Origin: Paenibacillus baekrokdamisoli
GTDB lineage: Bacteria; Bacillota; Bacilli; Paenibacillales; Paenibacillaceae
Assembly: GCF_003945345.1 (NCBI RefSeq)
Contig: NZ_AP019308.1
Coordinates: forward strand, 2,046,001-2,110,000
Reading direction: 5' to 3'
DNA: 64,000 nucleotides
The first letter of the stretch is position 1, and each line of letters opens with the position of its first letter. Made by a program: the position numbers and the translations under genes. Positions 1 through 8,964 of the stretch are shown here, piece after piece. The notes below the pieces were generated by a model. That model was given only the letters and a program-made list of their open reading frames with translations, was not told the DNA's origin and did not search any database.

Positions 1-248
1 GAATATCATCACCAAACACATCATTCTTACTATTATCCCTCTTGTCTTAGCTACTAACTTACCCATTAATTATCCCTCCAGCATATTGATGATTCACTAC
101 TCCATCTATGTAAAATGCTCACTCACTCTCATTCTAAAAGAAGAGGGTAGCATGAATATCATTTCAGATTAAGAGTCATATGCTGAGGGATCAAGTTAGT
201 TATAAGCAGCTCTTAGTTCTCGGGAAGTGCTGAGCTCGATATCTACTG

Positions 249-956
249 TTATAAATCATATAGGTCGTTAAGCGTCTCCTGTAATACTTGAGCCATGACA
301 TTATAACCGCGAACGTTGGGATGAATACCGTCGAAGACGAGCTCCTCCCGCATAGCAAGCCCATCCGGTAACGTCATCTTACTATGGTAATCCACGAAAA
401 TAGCATTCCGATTGTTCGCGATTTGGCGCAGCTCTGAATTAATGCGGACAATAGTTTCGTTACGGACAGCTGTCGTGGTGCTCATAGTTGTGCAGGTTGG
501 TAGAATAGAACAAAGTACAGGGGTAATATTCGCGTCAATGGCGTGAATCAACATTTGATCGATATCCCATGTAATTTCCTTATATAAATCATCCGGATGC
601 TTGCGAACAATTTCATTCCACTCGTCTAATCCCCATGTATTATTGATGCCGATCATGATAACGACAACCTTCGGCTTAAGCTGCAGGACATCGGCTTCGA
701 ATCGTTTCAAAACATACTCCGTCGTATCCCCGCCAATACCCCGATTGGCAATAAACCATCCAGAATGTTTGAAATAAGCCTGCAGCTCCCACATGTGGGT
801 GATGGAGTCACCTATAAACACATAATCGACAGGAGTCTGATGGTACATCAGTATTTCGTTTTTCGCATCGAATTCCATTCGCCTGCTGTCGGCCGCGACC
901 GTCATGCCAAATAGCCCCGGCCGTACGATATCCAATCGATTATGAGTCCACTTCAT
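249..956 (-). CDS. SGNH/GDSL-family hydrolase (esterase-like)
   Basis: A 235-residue cytosolic-looking protein with the SGNH hydrolase blocks in order: FIGDSIT with the nucleophile Ser51, NRGIGGDTT near 71-79 (block II Gly), MIGINN with Asn105 (block III), and DGIHPN near the C-terminus (Asp209, His212; block V). Family members hydrolyse acyl esters on sugars or lipids. No signal peptide is visible, so it probably acts on an imported or internal ester such as an acetylated sugar. It is the last gene of the long minus-strand cluster that starts at 16253, 43 bases after the ASRT-like gene. The ATG follows a GAGAGGAAGG ribosome binding site. The fold call is firm; the substrate is not known. Confidence 0.88.
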   Translation of the reverse strand: MKWTHNRLDIVRPGLFGMTVAADSRRMEFDAKNEILMYHQTPVDYVFIGDSITHMWELQAYFKHSGWFIANRGIGGDTTEYVLKRFEADVLQLKPKVVVIMIGINNTWGLDEWNEIVRKHPDDLYKEITWDIDQMLIHAIDANITPVLCSILPTCTTMSTTTAVRNETIVRINSELRQIANNRNAIFVDYHSKMTLPDGLAMREELVFDGIHPNVRGYNVMAQVLQETLNDLYDL

Positions 957-999
957 ACATACCTTCCTCTCCCAAAAACCTTCATTTAACTGCTGTAAA

Positions 1000-1377
1000 T
1001 TATTCCGAATACCCCATCATCCCAATATAAGCCAAATTCGGCTGGGCAATATCCATTCTGCCATACTGAATAATCACTTCAATACTGCTTCTAAATCGTA
1101 GTGAATATTGGAGCTGTCTATCTAGGCGGATTCCTCCAATTTCATCTGGATGATCCATTCGAATGCATTTAACTCTTCTGGCCTGCACAACAATCTTAAT
1201 ATCTCTATCAGGCTCCCTGTCTTCATAGTAAATGTCCATGAAAATCTCCGCTTCTTCATCCTGGCAGTTTAAAATCATGATAGCTTCGTGGCCTTCAAAG
1301 TTCTCATGCTCGACTTTCCCTTTGTAAGGTAAATAACCGTCAATGATATACCAGTTTTTCGCTCCCTGTTTTTCCAT
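1000..1377 (-). CDS. ASRT-family protein (sensory rhodopsin transducer-like, PF07100)
   Basis: A 125-residue protein that I recognise as a homologue of the Anabaena sensory rhodopsin transducer. The shared signature is W-x-I-x-(D/E)-G-Y-(L/I)-P near residues 9-17, then HEAIMILN, an IYYEDREP block near 49-57, VQARRVK, and a C-terminal VIIQYGRMD stretch. In Anabaena the protein is a small all-beta tetramer coupled to a rhodopsin. Most relatives sit in metabolic gene neighbourhoods and were proposed to bind small molecules. Here it lies between an M24-fold protein and an SGNH hydrolase with no rhodopsin in view, so a sugar- or metabolite-binding role is more likely than light signalling. AGGAGG lies five bases before the ATG. 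Confidence 0.82.
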   Translation of the reverse strand: MEKQGAKNWYIIDGYLPYKGKVEHENFEGHEAIMILNCQDEEAEIFMDIYYEDREPDRDIKIVVQARRVKCIRMDHPDEIGGIRLDRQLQYSLRFRSSIEVIIQYGRMDIAQPNLAYIGMMGYSE

Positions 1378-1386
1378 GTATGCCTC

Positions 1387-2586
1387 CTATTGAACAAGTG
1401 AAATGATTCCCTGTTCTCTCCACGTTTTACTTAATTGCCTGACCAGCTTGGACATCGATTCATATCCTGTTTCAGTTACAACCAGGCTTTCTTCAATCCG
1501 GTTTGAACCATGAGGATGTCCAAAAAGACTTACATCCGTATTTACTGTCATTCCTGCCTTGAACGTCGAGGTTGAATTCTCATCTGGATACGGTGACTCA
1601 GCCTCGGCTAAACCACAGCCGTGCAAGGGTGGGTAAAGGTCATATTGGGTAACGTCTTTCGCTGCAAAATAAGCTTTGACCGCGCTTACCAATTCACCTT
1701 GTTTCGCACCTGCTTTCAGTTTGGATAAAGCAAGCTCCTCTGCCTCAACAAGTAGCGTTATAAAGGCTTTTTGTTCCGCACTCACGTCACCTGCAACAAA
1801 AGGGAAGTTTAACGTGGCCACATACCCTTCCACCTGCACCGCAATGGCTGCCATGATCATCTCGCCATTTTGAATCACTTTTCGTGAAGCTCTTCCGATA
1901 ATCGTATTGACCCGTTCGCCGCTTGTGAGAAGACAGAAGGGGATGCTTTCCGCTCCCTGCTTGGTGCATTCTCCATGTGCCAATGACGCTAGCTCAAGCT
2001 CCGTCATGCCAGGCTTCACCTGTTCGATCATCAGCTTGTAACCCGCATCGGCAATTCTTGCCGCTTCCTGCAAACATGCAATTTCCCGATTCGATTTGGT
2101 CATACGCAGCTGAAATAATAGATCACCTGCATCAACAATCTCTACGCCCGCGAAGCTTTGCGTAATTTCTCGCAATAAAGCTTCCGGCATGGCATCCAAG
2201 CCAACGATCCCCAATCTTTGCAGCTTATTCGAATCTTTAAGACCGCTGCATATCACTTTCAAGCTTGTATAGTGGGCAAAGGGATATTCGATCTTATCCG
2301 GTACAGTTACACATGCAAATTCAGGAATCAGTCTAATATCCTTCCATGCACTCATTTCACGGCAAAACATTTCACCTTCCGGTGCTGCAATAACAAAAGG
2401 CTCGCCTATCAAAGGAACAATCGCTGCCCCTCTTTCAAATAACGGCCAGTAGTTGCTGATGTACCGTAAATTTTCTTTTCTGTATTCATCTCCGTATACC
2501 AAGATGGTCTGAATATCTTTTTCTAGCATTAGCACCTTCAGCTTTTCAGCTCGTGCAACAAACTCTTCGCTTGGAATTTCAAACAT
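1387..2586 (-). CDS. M24-fold (Xaa-Pro peptidase/creatinase-like) protein, metal site incomplete
   Basis: A 399-residue protein with a creatinase N-terminal domain (about 1-150) and an M24 pita-bread domain (about 165-390). Motifs include RMTKSNREIACLQEAA and the C-terminal IEESLVVTETGYE. M24 peptidases normally carry two Asp ligands in a DxGxxxxGYxSDxTR region; here the equivalent is IAVQVEGYVATLNF, with no Asp, and the first Glu ligand is Asp (NTDVS). A His in LHGCGL and the last Glu remain. Creatinase uses this fold without metal, so the gene may encode a metal-free hydrolase rather than a dipeptidase. It sits nine bases upstream of the ASRT-like gene in the same operon. A GGGAGG site precedes the ATG. 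Confidence 0.8.
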   Translation of the reverse strand: MFEIPSEEFVARAEKLKVLMLEKDIQTILVYGDEYRKENLRYISNYWPLFERGAAIVPLIGEPFVIAAPEGEMFCREMSAWKDIRLIPEFACVTVPDKIEYPFAHYTSLKVICSGLKDSNKLQRLGIVGLDAMPEALLREITQSFAGVEIVDAGDLLFQLRMTKSNREIACLQEAARIADAGYKLMIEQVKPGMTELELASLAHGECTKQGAESIPFCLLTSGERVNTIIGRASRKVIQNGEMIMAAIAVQVEGYVATLNFPFVAGDVSAEQKAFITLLVEAEELALSKLKAGAKQGELVSAVKAYFAAKDVTQYDLYPPLHGCGLAEAESPYPDENSTSTFKAGMTVNTDVSLFGHPHGSNRIEESLVVTETGYESMSKLVRQLSKTWREQGIISLVQ

Positions 2587-2632
2587 GATTTATAGGCCTC
2601 CCGGTTCTATTTTAATAGTCCATCAATTTTCC

Positions 2633-4117
2633 TTAATAAATTACTTTTCGAATCTTCATGAAATCAGCAATCGTGGCTAATTCCTCGGTGTAATCTCCAT
2701 AGCCGATGATGCAATGATGAGCAAAGCCCTCTTTAATCAATGCTTTGAGAAACTGTTTAACCGGTGTTTCAAATTGAATGACTGCCGTGATTTCTTCACA
2801 AGGGATGTTCTCCGGAATATGAAGTGCCTTCCCTTTCACAATGAGCATTTTGTATCCATCTGCATCGATGATGATATGGGCTACAGTGACAACACCCGCT
2901 TTCAGCGTATATTCAAACCCAAATCCCTGCCCTTTAAGTCCCCACTGCTCTGGAGAGCGGTTGACCTTCACCGTGTTCATGTCTGTCGCATATTCCGTAT
3001 TTGCATAACCATGATGGACCATCAGGATTGCATTCAACTGCTCGTCGTATTCTCCCCACTCTGCGTAAGCCGGGGTTTTACCGCTGAGCTTATTTAGAAG
3101 GATCATCATAATCAAACCATGGATATCCCCCTCGGTATTGACCACATATTTGCCTTCTTCATGCATAAGCGTGTTGGCTAGATATGAGGTTGTTCCTGTC
3201 TTCTCCTCCACATAATGCTGACCTAGAAGCGTTAATGCATCCAATCTGAATCGTTCAATCGTGTTCTTCAGGGCAAAATAAAACTTAGAAGATTTATAGA
3301 TATCCTCATCCTGGAGTCCAACTATACTGAAACGACTCTTGGTACTTTCTGCAATGTCCTTGATCTCCTCATCCGTTACTTTGCTGAATTGTTCGAGCAA
3401 ATGATCGACTTGGATTGAAATGACATTCGGTCCAAGGGTGCCTTTAATCATCGTTTTATCATATTCAAAGTCATACATGCCTCTGAACACATGTCCAATT
3501 ACACCTATATTTGTCGTTTTCAGACTCATATACGCCTTATATGCACGGATATATCGGGTCATTTCCTCATAAGCAGATCCATCATTAATCGACCCAACCA
3601 CAACCTTTAAGTCTGTATACCAGCCCATTTTCCTAAACGTAGCAGCCAGCTGGAGATTAGCGATCAATCCGCTATTCCGCAAAATATTCTCATAATTGGT
3701 TTTGAGATTGATAGTATTGTCATGCTGCGTATTAAAGAGAATGACCGGCACATGACGTATATGCTCCAATGCCTGGATCGCCATATAATCGGGACAGTAG
3801 GTACCGGCTACATATACAATAAGATCAACCTGTTCAAGAGCTAACACTTTCCCCGCTTCATCTGCAGAATCGAGAGTATCAATGATTCCGGGCCAAATTA
3901 CATGGTTATGATTCAAGTGTTTCTGGAGATTATCGAATATGCAGGTCATATCTGCTGTAACGTTATCTCTCAAGGAATCCGGGAACATCCGCCAATATTC
4001 AAAAAAACCGACTGTGAGCAGCCCGATCTTTAGCTCTTTATCCTGCACTCTTGTTGTTAGCAAATCCCCGAACACATTCCCTTTGGCTGTTTCGAAGGAT
4101 TCAATCATTTCACTCAT
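2633..4117 (-). CDS. L-arabinose/L-fucose isomerase-family protein
   Basis: A 494-residue protein whose length and overall pattern fit the arabinose isomerase/fucose isomerase superfamily: IGLLTVGFFEYWRMFPD at the N-terminus, a Rossmann-like first half, and NTEGDIHGL near 330-340, where the family carries a metal-binding Glu and His. The C-terminal half contains MVHHGYAN and ends with an HHCIIGYGD stretch resembling the last substrate-pocket segment. These enzymes interconvert aldoses and ketoses using manganese. The divergence from AraA is large, so substrate is open. Its ATG overlaps the upstream amidohydrolase stop by eight bases, implying coupled translation. AAAGGA lies upstream of the start. 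Confidence 0.72.
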   Translation of the reverse strand: MSEMIESFETAKGNVFGDLLTTRVQDKELKIGLLTVGFFEYWRMFPDSLRDNVTADMTCIFDNLQKHLNHNHVIWPGIIDTLDSADEAGKVLALEQVDLIVYVAGTYCPDYMAIQALEHIRHVPVILFNTQHDNTINLKTNYENILRNSGLIANLQLAATFRKMGWYTDLKVVVGSINDGSAYEEMTRYIRAYKAYMSLKTTNIGVIGHVFRGMYDFEYDKTMIKGTLGPNVISIQVDHLLEQFSKVTDEEIKDIAESTKSRFSIVGLQDEDIYKSSKFYFALKNTIERFRLDALTLLGQHYVEEKTGTTSYLANTLMHEEGKYVVNTEGDIHGLIMMILLNKLSGKTPAYAEWGEYDEQLNAILMVHHGYANTEYATDMNTVKVNRSPEQWGLKGQGFGFEYTLKAGVVTVAHIIIDADGYKMLIVKGKALHIPENIPCEEITAVIQFETPVKQFLKALIKEGFAHHCIIGYGDYTEELATIADFMKIRKVIY

Positions 4118-4943
4118 GTTTGGTATATTCCTTTCTATTTAGCAAGCGGATTGCATTATGATGAATAATATTCTGTATATCCTGATCGTCGATTCCAGAG
4201 AATAACACACTCCCTAGCATGTAATGCGGGTCATACCAAGGAAAATCAGTACCGAATAAAACTTTCTCGGAGGACGCCCCCCTGACCATCTTTTGCACCA
4301 TGCCGTTTAAACGGCCCGTATCGCACAGCTCCAAGTACACATTCGGCAAGCGGCTCGCTATTTCGATCGCATAGTCGGTTTCTCCCGGTGCGGAATGACC
4401 GAGCAGAAACTTGATATTGGGATATTTACAAGCTAATTCCTCCACCATTTGCGGTGGATTGTAGAGACTATGCCCCCAAGTATGCGAGAGCAGCAGCAGT
4501 CCGCGTTCGTTGGCAAATTCATAGATTTTTGTGAATTTCTCACCATTAAGCGGATACTTGTGATAATCGGGCAAAAATTTAAAGCCTACATAGCCTTCTA
4601 CTTGATCAAAGCTTGCCAGATCACGGTCCAAATCATGCTCATAATTCGGATTAAACGTGTAATAGCCGTATATTCGATCAGGATATTGTTTCATTGCTGC
4701 AAGAATTTCCGAGTTTCCGCCAATTGGGTCGAATAAAGCGCTGTGCGGTGCAGAAATGATGCATTTGATATTTTCCCTGTCCATCGTTTGAATCATCGTG
4801 GTCAGATCTGCTTCCGGCAAGTAAGTGCCATAGAAGGGTCCCATATGCGTGTGCATATCGATAATGGAGAGACTGCTTAACCTTCCCGTTTCCATAAACT
4901 CTTCTGCCAGCTTTGATTTATTGGTCATCCGGATTCCGCTCAT
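4110..4943 (-). CDS. Amidohydrolase family protein (Amidohydro_2 type)
   Basis: A TIM-barrel metal-dependent hydrolase of about 277 residues. It has IIDMHTHMGPF (HxH metal pair), a strand ending KFLLGHSAPG (His ligand), and KVLFGTDFPWYDP (catalytic Asp). This layout matches Amidohydrolase_2, which includes decarboxylases and lactonases. I place the start at 4943 rather than 4961, because ATG there overlaps the previous gene's TGA as ATGA and has GAGGTGA just upstream. It is the second of two adjacent amidohydrolases; this one keeps the standard metal residues while its neighbour does not. It probably processes the sugar acid or lactone made by the cluster, which is inference. Confidence 0.85.
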   Translation of the reverse strand: MSGIRMTNKSKLAEEFMETGRLSSLSIIDMHTHMGPFYGTYLPEADLTTMIQTMDRENIKCIISAPHSALFDPIGGNSEILAAMKQYPDRIYGYYTFNPNYEHDLDRDLASFDQVEGYVGFKFLPDYHKYPLNGEKFTKIYEFANERGLLLLSHTWGHSLYNPPQMVEELACKYPNIKFLLGHSAPGETDYAIEIASRLPNVYLELCDTGRLNGMVQKMVRGASSEKVLFGTDFPWYDPHYMLGSVLFSGIDDQDIQNIIHHNAIRLLNRKEYTKHE

Positions 4944-5725
4944 AGCTTCACCTCGCTCCAAATTCTTTCAATATTTCTATGGGCAATATTCTCGATGGCC
5001 TCTCGTGTAATGCCAGCACCCACTAAGGTTACGAGCGGGCCGCCGATACAATTACTAGGAAAATCAGAGCCAAACAGAATTTTTTCCGAACCGAATTTGC
5101 TGCAGATGTCCTTAATTTCGCCTGCCGTCTGCATATCACCACTTTCGATATACACATTTTTGTAGGATTTGAAGAGAGGATACAGGAATCTATCATGGCT
5201 CCATAACCCATAATTATTAAGAATTACAGTCAGCTTGGGGTACTCTTTGAGCACATTGTAAATGACTTCCCAACCCGCGTTCGGAGACAAGTATAATGGG
5301 ATATGAGCAGCTTCAATTTCTTGCAGAAGCTCACCCATCGTTACCGCATTTAACAGGTAACGGTTTCGCTCGGGATAAGCTCTTAACATCATGACATTGG
5401 ATGTTTTCATGCTTTTAAACAGATTTTCCGCAGAAAATTCACTTTCCGTAATCGGCGGCAGAATCGTCCAGGTTGGGATCAGTCTGTCTGGTGCTTTGTC
5501 TACTTCGGTAAGAATGTTCTGATTGCCATAACCAGGATCCACATCGATCATCGTGTTATGATAAACAATCGCTTGCTCGATTCCGCAGAAATCCAGCTCG
5601 GCCAGCAGTTCCTCGGCATTGCGGGCTTGCTTGACCTTTTCTTTAACTAGGAAATTCTCATGGTTGACAACTTCATAATTGACTGTTTTATAGCCGATGG
5701 CACAGTTGCAATCAATAATTTTCAT
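4940..5725 (-). CDS. Amidohydrolase-fold protein lacking the HxH metal motif
   Basis: About 261 residues from the preferred start at 5725 (MKIIDCNCAIGY, AGAGGTG upstream; an earlier ATG at 5758 lies inside the preceding gene). It shares the Amidohydrolase_2 barrel with its neighbour: SDFPSNCIGG near 225 matches the catalytic Asp segment (GTDFPWYDP next door). However, the first strand reads IDCNCAIG where the family has IDxHxH, so the first two metal ligands are absent. It may be catalytically altered, use one metal, or act as a partner of the neighbour, with which it shares a four-base ATGA overlap. Fold assignment is good; activity is uncertain. Confidence 0.75.
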   Translation of the reverse strand: MKIIDCNCAIGYKTVNYEVVNHENFLVKEKVKQARNAEELLAELDFCGIEQAIVYHNTMIDVDPGYGNQNILTEVDKAPDRLIPTWTILPPITESEFSAENLFKSMKTSNVMMLRAYPERNRYLLNAVTMGELLQEIEAAHIPLYLSPNAGWEVIYNVLKEYPKLTVILNNYGLWSHDRFLYPLFKSYKNVYIESGDMQTAGEIKDICSKFGSEKILFGSDFPSNCIGGPLVTLVGAGITREAIENIAHRNIERIWSEVKL

Positions 5726-5741
5726 CGGACACCTCTTCTCA

Positions 5742-6797
5742 TCAATCTTTTCCATCATCCAAAAAGGCGGCGGGATTATGCACCATCAAGGTTTCGATTT
5801 GCTCCGTTGTGAATCCCTCATCCTCCATCATCGGCATGATGTTTGTGATCATATGGTCATAGCCCCAACCGCCATAGCTGTGCAGGCATGTTTTCAGGCA
5901 AATATCGTTGGATAGTAGTATTCTCGTAAGGAATCCATGGTTAATCAATTCCTTAATCGCCCTAACCCGCTCAATATCTCTCGCAAAGAGCCCTTTAAGG
6001 ACACTTCTATGTCTCTTATCGGAATAGAACTCTTTCCCAAAATTATCAAATTCCACATAGACCCCTTTGTTAAGCAGATCCTTTATATAGTCCAGCTTTA
6101 TATCCACATCAATATGATTAATACATATTTTCTCAGGCGCAGCTCCATGTTCAGTAAGTATCTTCACCACTTCATATCCATTGGTAGCCCATAGATCTGT
6201 GTGCACATGAAGACCAAGTCCGGTCTCCTTCTGCGTGATAGCGGCTGCGATCAGCGTCTTTTTTTCATTCGGATAGATGATTTCGCTGGTTCCAATTTCA
6301 CCAATAACACCTGCTTTGATATTCGTTCCATCGATCCCATGTTTGATTTCATGGAGCAGTTCTGCGGCAATACCTTCGATTGTCTTATCGTCCATATCCG
6401 GTGGGTGGGACGCTTTGATGTAGTAGCCGCAGCCAGCAATAACTTTGATATCGAGCGCCCTTGATAATCGGGCAAGCAGGACGGGGTCTCTGCCGATATC
6501 TCGCAATGTAAGATCGACAAATGTCGTTCCTCCGGCTTTTTTAAACTGCAGGATCTCCCATTCCATGATCTTCTCATCTTCGAGCACCGCATTGTCCAGT
6601 ACGGCGTATGGATTCCGCTGCAGCCTGCCTATATTGGACATATTTACCTTTTCCCGTGCCAGTACCTTACCTGAAATCGTGTGTGGTGCAGGTACCAGAT
6701 TTCGTAATTCGATGAAAGCATGCTCATGCGGCAGCACCAAACCCAGACTGCTCGCACTCACCTTCCCTGTTACTGTCATAACGGACAACTTATTCAC
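5742..6797 (-). CDS. Phosphotriesterase-family hydrolase (probable lactonase)
   Basis: A 351-residue binuclear-metal hydrolase with all ligands in place: HEH at His24/His26, VIGEIGTS (bridging Glu as in the non-carboxylysine branch), LHVHTD, CINHID, and LLSNDICL with the catalytic Asp. Characterised Firmicute relatives hydrolyse sugar lactones or cyclic phosphates rather than pesticides, so a sugar-lactone lactonase is the most likely role. The start is GTG at 6797, with AAGGAG three bases upstream (tight spacing). It is followed after 16 bases by the HxH-less amidohydrolase. All features point to an active enzyme; the exact substrate is inferred from family and context only. Confidence 0.87.
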   Translation of the reverse strand: MNKLSVMTVTGKVSASSLGLVLPHEHAFIELRNLVPAPHTISGKVLAREKVNMSNIGRLQRNPYAVLDNAVLEDEKIMEWEILQFKKAGGTTFVDLTLRDIGRDPVLLARLSRALDIKVIAGCGYYIKASHPPDMDDKTIEGIAAELLHEIKHGIDGTNIKAGVIGEIGTSEIIYPNEKKTLIAAAITQKETGLGLHVHTDLWATNGYEVVKILTEHGAAPEKICINHIDVDIKLDYIKDLLNKGVYVEFDNFGKEFYSDKRHRSVLKGLFARDIERVRAIKELINHGFLTRILLSNDICLKTCLHSYGGWGYDHMITNIMPMMEDEGFTTEQIETLMVHNPAAFLDDGKD

Positions 6798-6837
6798 CTA
6801 CTCCTTGTTTGATGTACCTATCTCTATCTGTTGGTAG

Positions 6838-8862
6838 TCATTTAAAACTAATTTCTACCATAACCATGCCACGCCCTGGGACGATTAGATTAAAATTTGA
6901 ATCCTTTGGCTTGATAGGTATACCTGGAAAATCGGTCAGAATGCTCATGCTTGCAATGGGACGACCTACATCGATATGCGCCCGTTTGTAGTTCACATGG
7001 AGATTTCTGATGAGAATCCTCCATATTCCACCCTCCATCTCCAATACGGTAGTTCGGATATGCTCCGCATGTTTGGTTACTTTCGGAGATCCTGCAGCAT
7101 CTACCAACACCCGTATACATCCATTTAGGAAGCTATCAGATACCGAATTGAAATAAAGGCTATTTATCCAAGATAATGAATCGTTAACTTTGGAAAGATC
7201 GTTCTGCGTATCCGATAGACGATTCGCATCCGTTTCCTCCACAAACATGCTCAACACTGTGCCGTTTTCATCCCGTACCACACAAAAGAACTGGTTCAGT
7301 TCGCATTCCCCATTTAAGCCGATACTCTCCCGCTCTTGCGAAATCCGCTCCGTCATCCTACCTACCAGTACGGACGACCCATTTCGATAGGTGAGCACCT
7401 GCTGGAGCTCCTGTTCTGGTAATAAATGTACATTGGCCACGAATATGGTGCCATTCTGCAATTCATTTACATTTACAACACATTGTATCGGCGCGCCGCG
7501 CTCTATCAATTCAGTTACAAATTTATGCACAGGCCAGTTGCGAGTTTCGGTATAATCCACTAGTGAACGGTGTAACACTTCGTCAGACCAAACAAAGCTA
7601 GCTCCTATAACCCGTTTAGCTAGTCCCTCATACCCGAGGTCCCAGCGTTTTATGAGCCATTCCCACCCATCCTTGCTTATCCCATCCCCCAGACAAGCAA
7701 CAAAGCCCGATGTACAGCGCTTTACCCCATCTTGGTCTTGTAAATAAATATTGGAAAATGAATAGATATCTCTTTCTACCAGAGTTGGGACGTGGCTCAG
7801 GGCATCATATTGCTCATTTGTATCTTGGATTGAATTCAAACCAATCAGCTTCGTATCTGGCACATAAGCCTTAATTGCCATCAACATGGCCATAAATTCT
7901 GAACCAGGATCATATTCCATATCATCCACACCGGATGAACATGTTGCTCCAACTGATTCCACGACAATACCATCTACTCCAGCTGCTGCTAGCAGTTTAT
8001 AATCCACCCCATAACGATACAGCGCTTCAAACGGATCTCGGGTCCATGCCGAATTGACAACGCCTTTTTTGCCCATCTTGTGGAGTGCCGACATCATTTT
8101 CTTCCATTGCTCCCCCCATCGGTGAGCATAGAAGTGAATCCATTCCGTCCGCTTGTTGTGCCAAATCCATTCGCCCCGCTGTACCATAGCAATCGGATCG
8201 CCATCGCAAACAAGCGCAACCCCATTACCCAATTCCACCTCACTGTAGTGAATGAATTGATCCACCATATCATCAGAATAATCGCCCTCCGCAAGGCTTA
8301 AACGTGGACTGGTGTAACCATCAGCGCCATGATAGCCATCGAAGTTATAATCTTGTAGGATAATCATTAAATCGTGAATCAATAAATCCTCGTAGTAGCT
8401 TCCATCCTTAAATCGTCGCAACGGATTAATTACCGGGAGTGCTTCCCCTCTCTTCCTCATTTCATAAAGCTCCGGATGAGCAGCGCACCACTTGCTCTGC
8501 CTTAGTGAATCTTCACCTTCAACATGAAAGTGAAACAAATTAAAAAAGCTGCAATATATTTCAATACCGTGCTTTTGCAGCTCAACGACAAGTCCCCGCA
8601 GCTGATAATTGGTCCAAGCCTGCCTATTACGTTCCTTTCCATATGGACGTGCCCCGTAAGAGCAAACCTCCATGGGTAGAACATTTTCTCGCTCCATTCC
8701 TTCATGGGCATGCACAAAATCAGGTGAGAACATGAGCAATGAAATGCCTTGAGGAATAAAGCCGATATTGTCCAAATACGCCTTAACGCCAAAATCGCTT
8801 TCTGTATGATCGAACCCGATTAACTCAATCCATATCCATTTTTCATAAGGGCGATTATTCAT
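6838..8862 (-). CDS. Large TIM-barrel-like protein, putative glycoside hydrolase
   Basis: A 674-residue protein without a signal peptide. The first about 430 residues read like a glycosidase barrel: strand-like segments such as GIEIYCSFFNLFHFH, NFDGYHGADGYTS and LLAAAGVDGIVVESV, with several acidic residues at strand ends. The C-terminal about 200 residues look beta-rich (VLTYRNGSSVLVGRM and later strands), as in accessory domains of family 10/13/36-like hydrolases. I cannot assign a family. The ribosome binding site is weak. It follows the binding-protein gene after a terminator hairpin, so its level may be lower than that of the transporter. A cytosolic enzyme acting on the imported substrate is a reasonable guess. 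Confidence 0.6.
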   Translation of the reverse strand: MNNRPYEKWIWIELIGFDHTESDFGVKAYLDNIGFIPQGISLLMFSPDFVHAHEGMERENVLPMEVCSYGARPYGKERNRQAWTNYQLRGLVVELQKHGIEIYCSFFNLFHFHVEGEDSLRQSKWCAAHPELYEMRKRGEALPVINPLRRFKDGSYYEDLLIHDLMIILQDYNFDGYHGADGYTSPRLSLAEGDYSDDMVDQFIHYSEVELGNGVALVCDGDPIAMVQRGEWIWHNKRTEWIHFYAHRWGEQWKKMMSALHKMGKKGVVNSAWTRDPFEALYRYGVDYKLLAAAGVDGIVVESVGATCSSGVDDMEYDPGSEFMAMLMAIKAYVPDTKLIGLNSIQDTNEQYDALSHVPTLVERDIYSFSNIYLQDQDGVKRCTSGFVACLGDGISKDGWEWLIKRWDLGYEGLAKRVIGASFVWSDEVLHRSLVDYTETRNWPVHKFVTELIERGAPIQCVVNVNELQNGTIFVANVHLLPEQELQQVLTYRNGSSVLVGRMTERISQERESIGLNGECELNQFFCVVRDENGTVLSMFVEETDANRLSDTQNDLSKVNDSLSWINSLYFNSVSDSFLNGCIRVLVDAAGSPKVTKHAEHIRTTVLEMEGGIWRILIRNLHVNYKRAHIDVGRPIASMSILTDFPGIPIKPKDSNFNLIVPGRGMVMVEISFK

Positions 8863-8919
8863 CTTTTATCACTCACTGTCCTATCATTCTGTGATTTCCA
8901 CACGGATACGTTTTAATGA

Positions 8920-8954
8920 AATAAGAAAGGCAGCAACGAATGTTACTGCCTTTT
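8920..8954 (-). terminator. Rho-independent terminator or attenuator after the binding-protein gene
   Basis: On the minus strand a nine-base stem (GGCAGTAAC with GTTGCTGCC, about one mismatch) with a short loop is followed by TTTCTTATTTC. It lies just after the solute-binding protein stop and before the enzyme genes, the usual place for partial termination that makes binding protein more abundant than downstream products. Confidence 0.7.
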
Positions 8955-8964
8955 CACATGGTAA

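Noticed and set aside
1..248. Possible small gene or promoter at the left edge
   Set aside because: Only a six-codon frame follows a ribosome binding-like site near 145-155; no motif, hairpin or longer frame supports a feature.
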